A DNA stretch of 64,000 bases from Pseudonocardia thermophila (GCF_900142365.1 NZ_FRAP01000002.1:186001-250000); one strand, 5' to 3'; counted from the stretch's first letter, positions 8,270 through 17,592 are shown. Notes: generated by a model not told the origin, from the sequence alone. Numbers and translations are program-made.

Positions 8270-9670
8270 ATGCCCCCCGCCGCCGTCCCCATGATCGTCG
8301 TCGCGGTGCTGCTGGTACCGCTCGCGGGGCTGTTCGCCATGGCGGACGCGGCGCTCAACACCGTCTCCCGGGCCCGGGTCGACGCGCTGGTGAAGTCCGG
8401 CCGTCCCGGGGCGCGGGCGCTCGCCCGGATCGTCGCCGACCGGCCGCGACACGTGAACCTGCTCCTGCTGCTGCGGCTGATCGCGGAGACCGCCGCGACG
8501 GTGCTGCTCACCGTCGGCCTGGTCATGACCTTCGACGCGGTGTGGGTGGGTGCGCTCACCGCCGGCGCGATCATGGTCGTGGTCTCGTACGTGCTGATCG
8601 GCGTGGGCCCGCGCACCCTCGGCCGCCAGCACCCGTACCGGATCGGGATGCTGATGGCGGCGCCGATCGGCGCGCTGGCCACGCTGCTCGGGCCGCTCGC
8701 CCGGCTGCTGATCGTCGTCGGCAACGCGATCACCCCCGGCCAGGGCTTCCGGCAGGGCCCGTTCTCCTCCGAGGTCGAGCTGCGCGAGCTGGTCGACCTG
8801 GCCAGCACCAGCGGCGTCGTCGACGAGGACGAGCGGCAGATGATCCACTCGGTGTTCGAGCTGGGCGACACCCTCGTCCGGGAGGTGATGGTGCCCCGCC
8901 CGGACGTCATCTGGGTGGAGCACGACACCCCGATCGAGAAGGTCGTGAAGCTGGCCCTGCGCAGCGGCTACTCGCGCATCCCGGTGCTGGGTGAGTCGAT
9001 CGACGACATCATCGGGGTCGCCTACCTCAAGGACCTCGTCCAGGCCCAGGCCGAGCGCCCGGGCACCCCGCTGGTCGAGGTGATGCGGCCGCCGATGTTC
9101 GTGCCCGACTCCAAGCGCGCCGACGAGCTGCTCAAGGAGATGCAGGCCGCTCGCAACCACATGGCGATCGTCGTCGACGAGTACGGCGGCACCGCGGGGG
9201 TCGTCACGATCGAGGACATCCTCGAGGAGATCGTCGGCGAGATCACCGACGAGTACGACATCGACCAGGTCCCCGACGTGCAGGAGCTCGGCAACGGGGT
9301 CCGGCGGGTGTCGGCCCGGCTGCCGGTCGAGGACCTCGACGAGCTGTACCCGCCACCCGACGGCGGCCCGAGCCCGCTCGCCGAGCTGCTGGCCGGGATC
9401 GACGTCGACACCGTGGGCGGCCTGCTGGGCCAGCGGCTGGGCAAGGTGCCGCTGCCCGGCGCGACCACCGAGGTCGCCGGGCTGCGGCTCACCGCGGAGG
9501 GCGGGAAGGACCCGCGGGGCCGGGTCCGCATCACCTCGGTGCTGGTCGAGCCGATCGCCCGACCGCAGCCCGGAGAAGACCACCAGGACGACGAGCACGG
9601 CGCGCCGGAGCGCGCCACGAGGAGAGCGATGACCGGCAACTCCGACCACCGCGCGCAGGAGGCCTCGTGA
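8270..9670 (+). CDS. CNNM/CBS-domain membrane protein (CorC/HlyC family)
   Basis: A 466-aa integral membrane protein. The N-terminal DUF21/CNNM domain has hydrophobic segments at about residues 1-25, 65-85, 88-110 and 125-150. Two CBS domains follow (VMVPRPDVIWVEHDTPIEKV; VVDEYGGTAGVVTIEDILEE), then a CorC/HlyC C-terminal domain (LLGQRLGKVPLPG). Family members act in Mg2+/Co2+ efflux or resistance. This is the standard partner of ybeY and era in actinobacteria. Its stop overlaps the next start by four bases. Confidence 0.9.
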   Translation: MPPAAVPMIVVAVLLVPLAGLFAMADAALNTVSRARVDALVKSGRPGARALARIVADRPRHVNLLLLLRLIAETAATVLLTVGLVMTFDAVWVGALTAGAIMVVVSYVLIGVGPRTLGRQHPYRIGMLMAAPIGALATLLGPLARLLIVVGNAITPGQGFRQGPFSSEVELRELVDLASTSGVVDEDERQMIHSVFELGDTLVREVMVPRPDVIWVEHDTPIEKVVKLALRSGYSRIPVLGESIDDIIGVAYLKDLVQAQAERPGTPLVEVMRPPMFVPDSKRADELLKEMQAARNHMAIVVDEYGGTAGVVTIEDILEEIVGEITDEYDIDQVPDVQELGNGVRRVSARLPVEDLDELYPPPDGGPSPLAELLAGIDVDTVGGLLGQRLGKVPLPGATTEVAGLRLTAEGGKDPRGRVRITSVLVEPIARPQPGEDHQDDEHGAPERATRRAMTGNSDHRAQEAS

Positions 9671-10887
9671 CGCCGACCCCGCACTACGACGTCGTCGTGG
9701 TCGGTGGCGGCATCGTCGGGCTCGCCACCGCGTGGGCCGCGATCCGCACCGGCCGCAGCGTGGCGGTCGTGGAGCGCGAGCCGCGCCTGGCCGCACACCA
9801 GACCGGCAACAACTCCAACGTCATCCACTCCGGGCTGTACTACGCACCCGGCGGGTTGAAGGCGCGGCTCGCGGTCGCCGGCTGCGCGGAGACCAAGCAG
9901 TTCGCCCGCGCGCACGACCTGCCGTTCGCCGAGACCGGCAAGCTGGTGGTCGCCACCGAACCGGAGGAGCTGCCGCGGCTGGCCGAGCTGGCCCGTCGCG
10001 GCGCCGCCAACGGTGTGGAGGTGCATGAGCTCGACCAGGCCGGCATGCGCGTCCACGAGCCGCACGTGCGCGGCATCGCCGCCCTGTGGGTGCCGTCCAC
10101 CGGCATCACCGATTTCCGGCTCATCGCGGAGAAGCTCGGCGAGCTGGTGCAGCAGGCCGGGGGAGACGTCTTCCTGGGCCGGCCGGTGGAGAAGGTGCTG
10201 CGCCGCCGCCGCGACGTCGTCGTGCGCACCCGCTCCGGCGATCTCCTCGGCTCCCGCGTCGTCGTCTGCGCCGGGCTGCACTGCGACGAGCTGGCCCGCT
10301 CCTCGGGCCTCGAGCCGGGCATGCGGATCGTGCCGTTCCGCGGCGAGTACTCCGGCTTCTCCGACCGGGCCGCCGAGCTGGTCAAGGGCCTGATCTACCC
10401 GGTGCCCGACCCGGCGTTCCCGTTCTTGGGCGTGCACGCCACCCGCGGCGTCGACGGGCACGTCCACGCCGGCCCCAACGCGGTGGTGGCGCTGGCCAGG
10501 GAGGGCTACTCGTGGACCACCGTCGACGTCCGCGAGTTCCTGTCGACGATCGCGTACCCGGGCATGCTGCAGATCGCGCGCAAGCACTGGCGCTACGGCT
10601 TCGGCGAGATGCACCGGTCGCTCTCGCGGTCGGCGATGGCCCGTCAGATCCAGCGGATGCTGCCCGATGTGCGGGCCGAGGACCTCTCCCCGGCGGGCGC
10701 GGGCGTGCGCGCCCAGGCGGTGCGGGCGGACGGCACGCTCGTCGACGATTTCCTGCTGCTCTCCGACGGGCCCGTGCTGCACGTGCTCAACGCGCCCTCA
10801 CCGGCGGCCACGGCCGCGCTGCCGATCGGGCGGGAGATCCTGCACCGGCTCACCGGTGACGTACTGGCCCCGGTGGGTGCGGCGTGA
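9667..10887 (+). CDS. lhgO: L-2-hydroxyglutarate oxidase-like FAD enzyme (LhgO)
   Basis: A 406-aa DAO-family flavoprotein. The dinucleotide fold VVVVGGGIVGLATAW starts at residue 9. NNSNVIHSGLYYAPGGLKA is the signature of L-2-hydroxyglutarate dehydrogenases, and PFRGEYSGF and GPNAVVALAREGY are also typical. The reaction is L-2-hydroxyglutarate to 2-oxoglutarate, with electrons passed to oxygen or quinone. It overlaps corC and era by four bases on each side (GTGA), so this metabolic enzyme is translationally coupled inside the ribosome-maturation operon, which I do not know from mycobacteria. Confidence 0.88.
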   Translation: MTPTPHYDVVVVGGGIVGLATAWAAIRTGRSVAVVEREPRLAAHQTGNNSNVIHSGLYYAPGGLKARLAVAGCAETKQFARAHDLPFAETGKLVVATEPEELPRLAELARRGAANGVEVHELDQAGMRVHEPHVRGIAALWVPSTGITDFRLIAEKLGELVQQAGGDVFLGRPVEKVLRRRRDVVVRTRSGDLLGSRVVVCAGLHCDELARSSGLEPGMRIVPFRGEYSGFSDRAAELVKGLIYPVPDPAFPFLGVHATRGVDGHVHAGPNAVVALAREGYSWTTVDVREFLSTIAYPGMLQIARKHWRYGFGEMHRSLSRSAMARQIQRMLPDVRAEDLSPAGAGVRAQAVRADGTLVDDFLLLSDGPVLHVLNAPSPAATAALPIGREILHRLTGDVLAPVGAA

Positions 10888-11807
10888 CGTTCCCCGAGGT
10901 ACCCGAGGGCTTCCGCTCGGGATTCGCCTGCTTCGTCGGCCGGCCCAACGCCGGCAAGTCGACGCTGACCAACGCGCTGGTCGGCGAGAAGATCGCGATC
11001 ACGTCCAGCAGGCCGCAGACCACGCGGCACGCGATCCGCGGCATCCTGCACCGCCCGGACGCGCAGCTGATCATCGTCGACACCCCGGGCCTGCACAAAC
11101 CGCGCACGCTGCTCGGGGCGCGGCTGAACGACATCGTCCGCGACACGTGGGCTGAGGTCGACGTGATCGGCTTCTGCGTGCCCGCGGACGTGCCGGTGGG
11201 CCGCGGCGATGAGTTCATCATGCGGGAGCTGCGCCGGGTCGCCGGACGCACCCCGGTGATCGGGATCGTCACCAAGACCGACCTCGCCCGCCCGGAGCAG
11301 ATCGCCGAGCGGCTCACCCAACTGGCCGACAACAAGATCATCGAGTTCGCCGAAGTCGTGCCGTGCTCGGCTGTGGACGGGTTCCAGACCGACGTGCTGG
11401 CCGATCTGCTCGTCAGCCGGCTGCCGGAGGGCCCGCCGCTCTACCCGCACGGGGAGCTGACCGACGAACCGGAGGAGACGCTGGTCGCCGAGCTCATCCG
11501 GGAGGCCGCGCTGGAGGGTGTGCGCGACGAGCTGCCGCACTCCATCGCCGTCACGATCGACGAGATGATCCCCCGGCCGGGCCGCACGGACGGCATGCTC
11601 GACGTCCACGCCACCATCCACGTGGAGCGGGACAGCCAGAAGGGCATCGTGATCGGCAAGGGCGGGGCTCGGCTGCGCCAGGTGGGTTCCGACGCCCGCC
11701 GGCAGATCGAGAAGCTGCTCGGCACCAAGATCTACCTCGACCTGCACGTCACGGTGTCGAAGGACTGGCAGCGCGACCCGAAGCAGCTGCGCAAGCTGGG
11801 CTTCTGA
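10884..11807 (+). CDS. era: GTPase Era
   Basis: A 307-aa essential GTPase that binds the 3' end of 16S rRNA during 30S assembly. GTPase motifs are G1 GRPNAGKST (19-27), the G2 region SSRPQTTRHAI, G3 DTPGLHKP and G4 TKTD. The C-terminal KH domain has IVIGKGGARLRQVGSDARRQ and the terminal RDPKQLRKLGF. Translation is coupled to lhgO by the GTGA overlap. It is the last gene of the ybeY-corC-lhgO-era unit and converges with the hugZ-like gene. Confidence 0.96.
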   Translation: MTFPEVPEGFRSGFACFVGRPNAGKSTLTNALVGEKIAITSSRPQTTRHAIRGILHRPDAQLIIVDTPGLHKPRTLLGARLNDIVRDTWAEVDVIGFCVPADVPVGRGDEFIMRELRRVAGRTPVIGIVTKTDLARPEQIAERLTQLADNKIIEFAEVVPCSAVDGFQTDVLADLLVSRLPEGPPLYPHGELTDEPEETLVAELIREAALEGVRDELPHSIAVTIDEMIPRPGRTDGMLDVHATIHVERDSQKGIVIGKGGARLRQVGSDARRQIEKLLGTKIYLDLHVTVSKDWQRDPKQLRKLGF

Positions 11808-11809
11808 GT

Positions 11810-11828
11810 CAGCGGGTCAGGCCCGCTG
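11810..11828. terminator. Short bidirectional terminator hairpin, era/hugZ-like
   Basis: CAGCGGG (11810-11816) pairs with CCCGCTG (11822-11828) around a 5-nt loop. It lies between the era stop and the convergent hugZ-like stop and overlaps the latter. Confidence 0.4.
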
Positions 11829-12548
11829 CCGCGCCTCCTGGACCATCGCCACCAGCGCCGTGCGCGCCTCGGTGGGGGTGGTGACCTGCTCGGGGAACGC
11901 CAGCCGCACGTGGTGCTCGGGTCCGTCGGGCTCGTCGCGGGCGAGCACGTCGAAGCCGTAGCGGTCGATGCCGGTCATGCGGGCGGACGTCGTGGCCGGC
12001 CGGTCGCCGAAGACCCGGCAGTACAGCACGAGCGCGTCGGCGTGGTCGTCGTTCATGTGGTCGACGACGCCGGCGACGTGCGGCACCAGCGGGTCCGGCT
12101 CGGCCGCGGCGTACGCATCGGCGTCGACCCAGCTCATGCGCGCGAACCCGCCCACGAACCGCACCGACCGGACGTCGAGCCGGTAGATGCGGAAGCCGTG
12201 GTCGGTGCCCAGCCCGCCCGGGTGCACCTGCTGGTATATCGCGAGCGCGTCGGCCCGCTCCGGCTCCGGCACCTCGGCGACCGGGCCGATCACCGTGACC
12301 CGGCCCAGGTCCAGCGGATCGCCCTCACCGGGCTCGGTGACCATCAGCGACGCACGCGGATCGGCCTTCAGGTTGTGCGTGTGCACCGCCAGGTCGGACA
12401 GCAGCAGCAACGGCCTGCCCCGCTCGTCGACGGCGGGCGCGACGACGGAGCCGAACGGGTAGCCGTCCGGCCCGATCGTCGACAGCGTGCCGGTGCGGGC
12501 GGCCGCCATCAGGGTGCGGCAGCGCTCGGCGTCGGACGGACCGCTCAT
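11817..12548 (-). CDS. HugZ-like haem-utilisation/PNPOx-fold protein
   Basis: A 243-aa protein with an N-terminal split-barrel PNPOx-like domain ([17 protein letters not shown] at about 18-34; [22 protein letters not shown]) and a C-terminal DUF2470 domain ([20 protein letters not shown]). This arrangement is shared with HugZ/HutZ haem-degrading proteins and plant GluTR-binding protein. Haem binding is inference. Its ATG overlaps the stop of the upstream DUF4190 gene by four bases. Confidence 0.75.
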   Translation of the reverse strand: MSGPSDAERCRTLMAAARTGTLSTIGPDGYPFGSVVAPAVDERGRPLLLLSDLAVHTHNLKADPRASLMVTEPGEGDPLDLGRVTVIGPVAEVPEPERADALAIYQQVHPGGLGTDHGFRIYRLDVRSVRFVGGFARMSWVDADAYAAAEPDPLVPHVAGVVDHMNDDHADALVLYCRVFGDRPATTSARMTGIDRYGFDVLARDEPDGPEHHVRLAFPEQVTTPTEARTALVAMVQEARQRA

Positions 12549-13207
12549 ACCCCTGCCGCACCGATCGCCGCGCTGATGAAGACGATGATGAAGACGAGGT
12601 AGATCACCAGGATCGCGGTGAAGATACCGCCGATGATGATGCCGGCCAGCGCCAGCCCGTCGCCGCCCTCGCCGGTGCGCTTGATCTGGTTGCGGGCGAT
12701 GATCCCGAACACGATGCCCAGCGGGCAGAACACGAACGCCATCACCAGCGCGAGGATCGCCATCGTGTTCGTCGACGGGGGCGCGTACGCGGGCTGGCCG
12801 TAGCCCTGCTGAGCGTACGGGTTGCCGTACGGGTCGGGCTGGCCGTAGGCCTGCTGGCCGTACTGCTGCTGGCTGTACTGCCCGTAGGGGTTGGCCGCGT
12901 CGTAGCCGGGCTGGCCGTAGGCCTGCTGCCCGTACTGCTGCTGGCCGTACTGCTGCTGCCCGTACTGTCCGTACTGCCCGGGCTGCTGGTACGTCCCGGG
13001 CTGCTGGGTGCCGCCGGGGGCGTAGGACGAGCCGTAGGGGCTCTGGCTCTGCGGGGGCGCCGGGACGTGGGTGGTCGGCTCCTCGCCGAACCCCGTGGGA
13101 TCGGAGCTCTTCGACAGCGACACCGGGTCCGCGGCCGGCGGCTCGGTGCCCGTTGGATCGGGACGGAACAACGCCGTCGGGTCCTCGTCCGGCCGGTCCT
13201 GCGGCAT
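12545..13207 (-). CDS. DUF4190 membrane protein with a Gln/Tyr/Gly repeat tail
   Basis: A 220-aa protein. Residues 1-50 are acidic and Pro-rich. Residues 55-145 are an unusual low-complexity stretch built from YGQQ, YGQP and QYGQ repeats. The C-terminal 70 residues hold two membrane helices of the DUF4190 type ([20 protein letters not shown] and [20 protein letters not shown]) around [13 protein letters not shown]. The long tail probably lies in the cytoplasm as a disordered, prion-like segment (inference). Function is unknown. It is cotranscribed with the hugZ-like gene and divergent from recO. Confidence 0.8.
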   Translation of the reverse strand: MPQDRPDEDPTALFRPDPTGTEPPAADPVSLSKSSDPTGFGEEPTTHVPAPPQSQSPYGSSYAPGGTQQPGTYQQPGQYGQYGQQQYGQQQYGQQAYGQPGYDAANPYGQYSQQQYGQQAYGQPDPYGNPYAQQGYGQPAYAPPSTNTMAILALVMAFVFCPLGIVFGIIARNQIKRTGEGGDGLALAGIIIGGIFTAILVIYLVFIIVFISAAIGAAGV

Positions 13208-13320
13208 GTGGGCTCGCCCCCTCGTGAGGTACGGGTGTCGGACCCGATCGTAGGGGGAGACCCGACGTAGGCTGGTGCGTCCCGGGGAAGAATCCGACGC
13301 AGGAGGCGGGTGGGTCGAGG

Positions 13321-14070
13321 GTGGTGCTCTACCGCGACACCGGCGTCGTGCTGCGGGTGCAGAAGCTCGGCGAGGCCGACCGGATCATCACTCTGCTGAC
13401 CAGCCGGCACGGCAAGGTCCGCGCGGTCGCGAAGGGGGTGCGCCGAACCCGGTCCCGGTGGGGTGCGCGGCTGGAGCCGTTCAACCACGTCGACGTGCAG
13501 TGCTACACCGGCCGCTCGCTCGACGTCGTCACCCAGGCGCAGACCGTCGACGCGTTCGGCGCGGGGATCATCGGCGACTACGGCCGCTACACCGCCGGGT
13601 GCGCGATCCTCGAGACCGCCGACCGGATCGTCGCCGAGGAGGGTGAACCAGCGCTGCGCGTGTACCTGCTGCTCGTCGGGGCGCTGCGGGCGCTGGCCGG
13701 CGGGGAGCGCGACGCGTCGCTCGTGCTCGACGCGTTCTTGCTGCGCGCGATGAGCCACGCCGGGTGGGCCCCGGCCATCCACGACTGCGCGCGCTGCGCC
13801 GCCCCGGGCCCGCACGCAGCGTTCAACGTCGCAGCCGGGGGCGCGGTGTGCTCGGTGTGCCGGCCGCCCGGGTCGGTGCTGCCGTCGCGGGAGACGTTCG
13901 CCCTGCTTGACGCCCTGCTGCACGGCGACTGGGAGATCGCCGACGCCGCCCCGCCCGCCGTCCGCCGCGACGCCAGCGGGCTGGTGGCGGCGCACCTGCA
14001 GTGGCACATGGAGCGGCAGCTGCGGTCGTTGCCGCTGGTCGAGCGGCGGCCGGCGGCGCCGCGGGCCTGA
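13321..14070 (+). CDS. recO: DNA repair protein RecO
   Basis: A 249-aa recombination mediator that loads RecA on SSB-coated single-stranded DNA with RecR. The N-terminal OB-fold has [21 protein letters not shown] and [18 protein letters not shown] four-cysteine zinc motif is C156xxC159 and C177xxC180. The GTG at 13321 gives the usual N-terminus (mature Met-Val-Leu-Tyr). TAGGCT at about 13267-13272 could be its -10. It precedes uppS, as in mycobacteria. Confidence 0.94.
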   Translation: MVLYRDTGVVLRVQKLGEADRIITLLTSRHGKVRAVAKGVRRTRSRWGARLEPFNHVDVQCYTGRSLDVVTQAQTVDAFGAGIIGDYGRYTAGCAILETADRIVAEEGEPALRVYLLLVGALRALAGGERDASLVLDAFLLRAMSHAGWAPAIHDCARCAAPGPHAAFNVAAGGAVCSVCRPPGSVLPSRETFALLDALLHGDWEIADAAPPAVRRDASGLVAAHLQWHMERQLRSLPLVERRPAAPRA

Positions 14071-14094
14071 GGCCGGAGCGGGGCCGGGCCGACG

Positions 14095-14100
14095 TAGGGT
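14095..14100 (+). promoter_or_regulatory. -10 box TAGGGT of uppS
   Basis: TAGGGT is followed by seven bases and the uppS GTG, so uppS appears to have its own leaderless promoter in the 37-bp gap after recO. Confidence 0.5.
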
Positions 14101-14107
14101 TCCGGGC

Positions 14108-14896
14108 GTGCCACCACCGTACGAGCCCCCGCCTCCCCACCCGTCGGGCGCCCGTCCACCGGCCATTCCGCCGGAGGCGGTGCCGAACCACATCGCGCTG
14201 GTCATGGACGGGAACGGGCGCTGGGCGAACGCGCGCGGGCTGCCTCGCATCGAGGGCCACAAGCGCGGCGAGGCGTCGTTGATGGACGTCACGTGGGGGT
14301 GCCTCGACATCGGGGTGAAGTGGCTGTCGGCGTACGCGTTCTCCACGGAGAACTGGAAGCGCAGCCCCGAGGAGGTCCGCTTCCTCATGGGCTTCAACCG
14401 CGACGTGATCCGCCGCCGGGTCGACGAGCTGAACGCCCGCGGTGTGCGGGTGCGCTGGGCGGGCCGGCGGCCGCGGCTGTGGCGCAGCGTGATCCGCGAG
14501 CTGGAGCGCGCCGAGGAGCTGACCCGCGACAACGACCGGCTCACGCTGACCATGTGCGTCAACTACGGCGGCCGCGCCGAGATCACCGACGCCGTGCGCT
14601 CGATCGCGAAGCTGGTCGCTGAGGGGCGGCTGCGGCCGGACAAGATCGACGAGCGGACGATCGCCCGGCACCTCGACGAGCCCGACATGCCCGACGTGGA
14701 CCTGTTCGTGCGCAGCTCCGGCGAGCAGCGGACCTCGAACTTCCTGCTGTGGCAGTCGGCGTACGCCGAGATGGTCTTCCTCGACACCCTCTTCCCCGAC
14801 TTCGACCGGCGCCACATCTGGGAGGCGATCGAGATCTACGCCCGCCGCAACCGCCGCTTCGGCGCCGCGAAGGACATGCCGGGGGTCGTGTCGTGA
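14108..14896 (+). CDS. uppS: Polyprenyl diphosphate synthase (cis-prenyltransferase)
   Basis: A 262-aa cis-prenyltransferase making the long-chain (probably decaprenyl) diphosphate carrier for cell-wall synthesis. MDGNGRWA (catalytic Asp34), [46 protein letters not shown] and [11 protein letters not shown] are all present. A Pro-rich 25-residue leader precedes the domain. The GTG at 14108 follows a TAGGGT box by seven bases. Three short overlapping genes (uppS, YbjN-like, TfoX-like) form the operon. Confidence 0.95.
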   Translation: MPPPYEPPPPHPSGARPPAIPPEAVPNHIALVMDGNGRWANARGLPRIEGHKRGEASLMDVTWGCLDIGVKWLSAYAFSTENWKRSPEEVRFLMGFNRDVIRRRVDELNARGVRVRWAGRRPRLWRSVIRELERAEELTRDNDRLTLTMCVNYGGRAEITDAVRSIAKLVAEGRLRPDKIDERTIARHLDEPDMPDVDLFVRSSGEQRTSNFLLWQSAYAEMVFLDTLFPDFDRRHIWEAIEIYARRNRRFGAAKDMPGVVS

Positions 14897-15294
14897 CCAC
14901 GATCTCGGACATGCTCGACGTCGCCCGGGCGGCGCTGGAGCGCTACCACGACGTCACCGTCGACGAGGACGGCGCGCTGACCTTCGCTCACCGCGGCGTG
15001 CCGTGCGTCGTGCAGGGGATGGAGCTGGAGGAGGGGCTGCCCGTCCTCAACCTCACGTGCGTGGTGGCGTGGGACCTCGACCCGGAGATCGACGTGCCCA
15101 CCCGGGTCGCGATGGGCGCCGGGGAGAGCCTGTTCGGCACCCCGCGGGTCATCCGCGGCGAAGCCGGGTGGGACGTCACCCTGCGCTACGCGTTCCCCGC
15201 CGCGGGCCTGGACGAGAAGGCGATGGGCACGCTGCTGATGCTGGTGGTGAGCAACGCCTCCACGATGCGGGCGCAGCTCACCGACCTGCCGTGA
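14893..15294 (+). CDS. YbjN-domain protein
   Basis: A 133-aa protein that overlaps uppS and the next gene by four bases each (GTGA). [26 protein letters not shown] and [16 protein letters not shown] fit the YbjN/bacterial sensory-transduction fold related to type III chaperones, common in actinobacteria beside uppS. It is cytoplasmic with no catalytic motif. Function is unknown. Confidence 0.7.
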   Translation: MTTISDMLDVARAALERYHDVTVDEDGALTFAHRGVPCVVQGMELEEGLPVLNLTCVVAWDLDPEIDVPTRVAMGAGESLFGTPRVIRGEAGWDVTLRYAFPAAGLDEKAMGTLLMLVVSNASTMRAQLTDLP

Positions 15295-15623
15295 GACCCG
15301 GGCGCGCCGCCGGGCAGGAGCTGCTCGACGAACTGGTCGCCGAGGTGACCGCCGGGATGCCCGGGATCGAGCGGGCGCCGCTGTTCGGCAGCTCCGGGGT
15401 GCGCCGCGACGGCGCGCTCGTGGCGTTCATCGGGCGCGGGGGAGAGCTGGTGGTGCGGCTGCCGGAGGGGCGTGCGCAGCAGCTGCTGGCGTCCGGCGCG
15501 GCCCGCGAGGTGCGGATGGGCCGCGCCGCGGCGCGCGAGTGGGTGGCCGTCCCCCGCCCCGCCGATGGCGCCCAACCCTGGCGCGAGCTGCTCGCCGCCG
15601 CCTGCGCGCACGCGGTCGGCTGA
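15291..15623 (+). CDS. TfoX/Sxy N-terminal domain protein
   Basis: A 110-aa protein matching the N-terminal TfoX/Sxy fold: PLFGSSGVRRDGALVAFIGR, then LVVRLPEGRAQQLLA and REVRMGRAAAREWVAVP, the usual order in stand-alone actinobacterial TfoX-like proteins. Despite the name, no competence role should be assumed. The GTG start overlaps the YbjN-like stop. Confidence 0.7.
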   Translation: MRPGRAAGQELLDELVAEVTAGMPGIERAPLFGSSGVRRDGALVAFIGRGGELVVRLPEGRAQQLLASGAAREVRMGRAAAREWVAVPRPADGAQPWRELLAAACAHAVG

Positions 15624-15629
15624 GGCGGG

Positions 15630-16247
15630 TCAGCTGCCGGTGTCGGCGGACAGGTGCACCAGCGGCAGCGCGGCCAACTGCGCGGGCGTCATCCGGCTCG
15701 CCGCGCCGAGCACGTCGTTCTGCGCCGCCTGCATGCGCGCGTCCACCAGCCCGGACAGGGCGTAGCAGATCCGACCCAGCAGCCGCACCGCGTTCTCCTC
15801 GACGGGCGGGTTCGGGGTGGCCACGATCGCGACGCCGTTCGGGTGCCCGGAGTTGGACTGCGCCACCCCGATCGTGACGGACTCGCGCGGGTTGACGTGC
15901 CGCGACGCGTAGTGGTCGCGCAGCGTGAGGAACGCGGCGTGGAACTGCTCGAGATCGCCCTCGAGCTGCAGCTCAGCCAGGTCGGCCGTGGTGAGCACCT
16001 CGGCGCGGGGCGAGAAGCAGCGGGCGTAGCCGACGAGCGCGCCGGTCCACAGCGCCTCGATCAGGGCGTCGTCGCGCTGCACCTGCAGCGGCCCGGTGTC
16101 CGGGCCGCCGAGCGCGGTGACGAGGTGCTCACAGCAGCGCAGGACGTACTGCAGGTCCTCGAAGACGGCGGCGAGGGCGGCCAGCCCGGCCGCGTCGTCG
16201 CTCTCCATCCGGCGGACCGTGCTCGGTCGCGTGTCGGTCTCGGCCAC
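15630..16247 (-). CDS. Conserved actinobacterial protein of unknown function
   Basis: A 205-aa, probably soluble and mainly helical protein. Notable segments are DDALIEALWTGALVGYARCF and HVNPRESVTIGV. I recognise no catalytic motif or named domain. The GTG start at 16247 has a perfect AAGGAGG ahead of it. It converges with the tfoX-like gene and lies just downstream of zur on the same strand. Confidence 0.6.
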   Translation of the reverse strand: MAETDTRPSTVRRMESDDAAGLAALAAVFEDLQYVLRCCEHLVTALGGPDTGPLQVQRDDALIEALWTGALVGYARCFSPRAEVLTTADLAELQLEGDLEQFHAAFLTLRDHYASRHVNPRESVTIGVAQSNSGHPNGVAIVATPNPPVEENAVRLLGRICYALSGLVDARMQAAQNDVLGAASRMTPAQLAALPLVHLSADTGS

Positions 16248-16277
16248 AGCGGCGCCTCCTTGCGTCGGGCGCGCACG

Positions 16278-16736
16278 TTACCGCCGGTCGGCCGCTCCCG
16301 ATGTGTCGTTGTGAGACGCTGCGTCGGAGGCGGCCGCACCGGAGGTGCAGTCGCGGCACAGCCCGAAGATCTCGGCGGTGTGGCTGAGGTCGGAGAACCC
16401 GTGCTGCTCGGCCACCTTCTGCGCCCACGTCTCCACGGCCGGCCCGTCGATCTCCACGGTGTGCCCGCACTTCCTGCACACGAGGTGGTGGTGGTGCTCG
16501 ACGGAGGCGCAGCGGCGGTACACCGCCTCGCCGGTACCGGTGCGCAGCACGTCGACCTCGCCGGCGTCGACGAGGCTCTGCAGGGCGCGGTAGACGGTGG
16601 TCAGCCCGATGGGGTCGCCGCTGCGGCGGAGCGCCTCGTGGATCTCCTGGGCGGAGCGGAAGTCCGACAGGGTGTCGAGCATCGCCGACACCGCGGCCCG
16701 CTGCCTGGTGGACCGCTGGGCGCGCGCCGCGGTCAT
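16278..16736 (-). CDS. zur: Zinc uptake regulator Zur (FurB)
   Basis: A 152-aa Fur-family repressor. The winged helix has FRSAQEIHEALRRSGDPIGL and TTVYRALQSLVDAGEVDVL. The metal-binding half has HHHHLVCRKCGHTVEI and GLCRDC, that is, two CxxC pairs for structural zinc plus the sensory His cluster. Its start overlaps the upstream ArsR/SmtB stop by four bases, reproducing the smtB-furB pair of mycobacteria, which balances zinc efflux and uptake. Confidence 0.93.
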   Translation of the reverse strand: MTAARAQRSTRQRAAVSAMLDTLSDFRSAQEIHEALRRSGDPIGLTTVYRALQSLVDAGEVDVLRTGTGEAVYRRCASVEHHHHLVCRKCGHTVEIDGPAVETWAQKVAEQHGFSDLSHTAEIFGLCRDCTSGAAASDAASHNDTSGAADRR

Positions 16737-17104
16737 CCCTCCTCCACGTGCTCGATCGCGTCGACGACGATGTGCGCGAGGTGGTCGTCGACCAGCGAGT
16801 ACACGACCTCTCGGCCGCGCCGGTCCCCGCGGACCACGCCCGCGGACTTCAACACGCGCAGGTGCTGGCTGATCAGCGGCTGGGTGACGCCGAGCGCGTC
16901 GACCAGGTCGTGGACGCAGCGGCTGGACTCCAGCAGCTGCAGGACGATCGCGATCCGGACCGGAGCCGCGAGCGCGCGCAGCAGATCCCCGGCGGCGACG
17001 AGCGTGGCTGAGGTGCGGACCGGGGCCGGGGCGGCGGGGGGACGGACGGCGGCGTGCTGCTCGTCGTGCTGCTCGTCCCGTTCAGCGCCCGCGACGATCG
17101 ACAT
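16733..17104 (-). CDS. smtB: ArsR/SmtB-type zinc-sensing repressor
   Basis: A 123-aa ArsR-family protein. The winged helix has LLESSRCVHDLVDALGVTQP and LISQHLRVLKSAGVV. The last helix carries DDHLAHIVVDAIEHVEE, which supplies the D-x-H...H-x-x-E alpha-5 zinc ligands of the SmtB/CzrA class. A 30-residue N-terminal extension is Ala/Pro-rich. It is translationally coupled to zur. The 101-bp gap upstream shows no obvious classic SmtB or Zur box. Confidence 0.9.
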   Translation of the reverse strand: MSIVAGAERDEQHDEQHAAVRPPAAPAPVRTSATLVAAGDLLRALAAPVRIAIVLQLLESSRCVHDLVDALGVTQPLISQHLRVLKSAGVVRGDRRGREVVYSLVDDHLAHIVVDAIEHVEEG

Positions 17105-17205
17105 CGGTCCATCCCGTCTCCCGGAGCGGCGGCCACGCCTCCGGTGTGGTCGTGCCCGTGGGGCCGCACGTCCATGGTAGGCGTGCCTGAGGAGATACTC
17201 GGCCG

Positions 17206-17535
17206 ATGCTGCTCGTGTGCCGCTTCGCCGTCGCCCCCGACGCCGCCGACTCCTTCCGCGACCGGGCGCGGCGGGCGCTCGAGCTGCTCACCGAGCAACC
17301 GGGGTGCCTGGGTGGTGACCTGGGGCGGGCGATCGAGGATCCGCAGCGCTGGACCCTCGTCGTCCGGTTCGCCTCCGTCGACGCGTACCGGCGGGCGCTG
17401 AACCCGTTCCCCGTGCGGGAGCACGTCGTCCCGCTGCTGGCCGAGGCGATGGCCGACGAGCCGGCCACGTTCGAGACCCGCGTGACCGCTGACGCGGGGG
17501 TGAGCACGGAGCACCGGAGCCTGCTGGCGGAGTAG
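17206..17535 (+). CDS. Antibiotic biosynthesis monooxygenase-like protein
   Basis: A 109-aa ferredoxin-like (ABM/dimeric alpha-beta barrel) protein. The pattern is MLLVCRFAVAP, then CLGGDLGRAIEDPQRWTLV and VRFASVDAYRRAL. ABM-fold proteins act as cofactor-free monooxygenases or haem-degrading enzymes; the function here is unknown. GAGGAG lies about 12 bases before the ATG. It is divergent from smtB. Confidence 0.7.
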   Translation: MLLVCRFAVAPDAADSFRDRARRALELLTEQPGCLGGDLGRAIEDPQRWTLVVRFASVDAYRRALNPFPVREHVVPLLAEAMADEPATFETRVTADAGVSTEHRSLLAE

Positions 17536-17541
17536 GGACGC

Positions 17542-17592
17542 GCGAGTCGCGGGGCCGAGCGCGGGACTCACCCGACGAAGCGCGGGACTCGC
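17542..17592. repeat. 21-nt GCGGGACTC repeat pair forming a hairpin
   Basis: Two copies of a 21-nt unit (GACTC at 17565 and 17586, 21 bp apart; GCGGGACTCACCCGACGAA) follow an inverted GCGAGTC at 17542-17548, which pairs with GACTCGC at 17586-17592. The element lies between convergent genes and probably acts as a terminator. The same unit recurs at 44166-44215. Confidence 0.55.

Noticed and set aside
17105-17205. Zur or SmtB box in the smtB/ABM spacer
   Set aside because: No AT-rich dyad resembling known Zur or SmtB sites is visible in this 101-bp gap.
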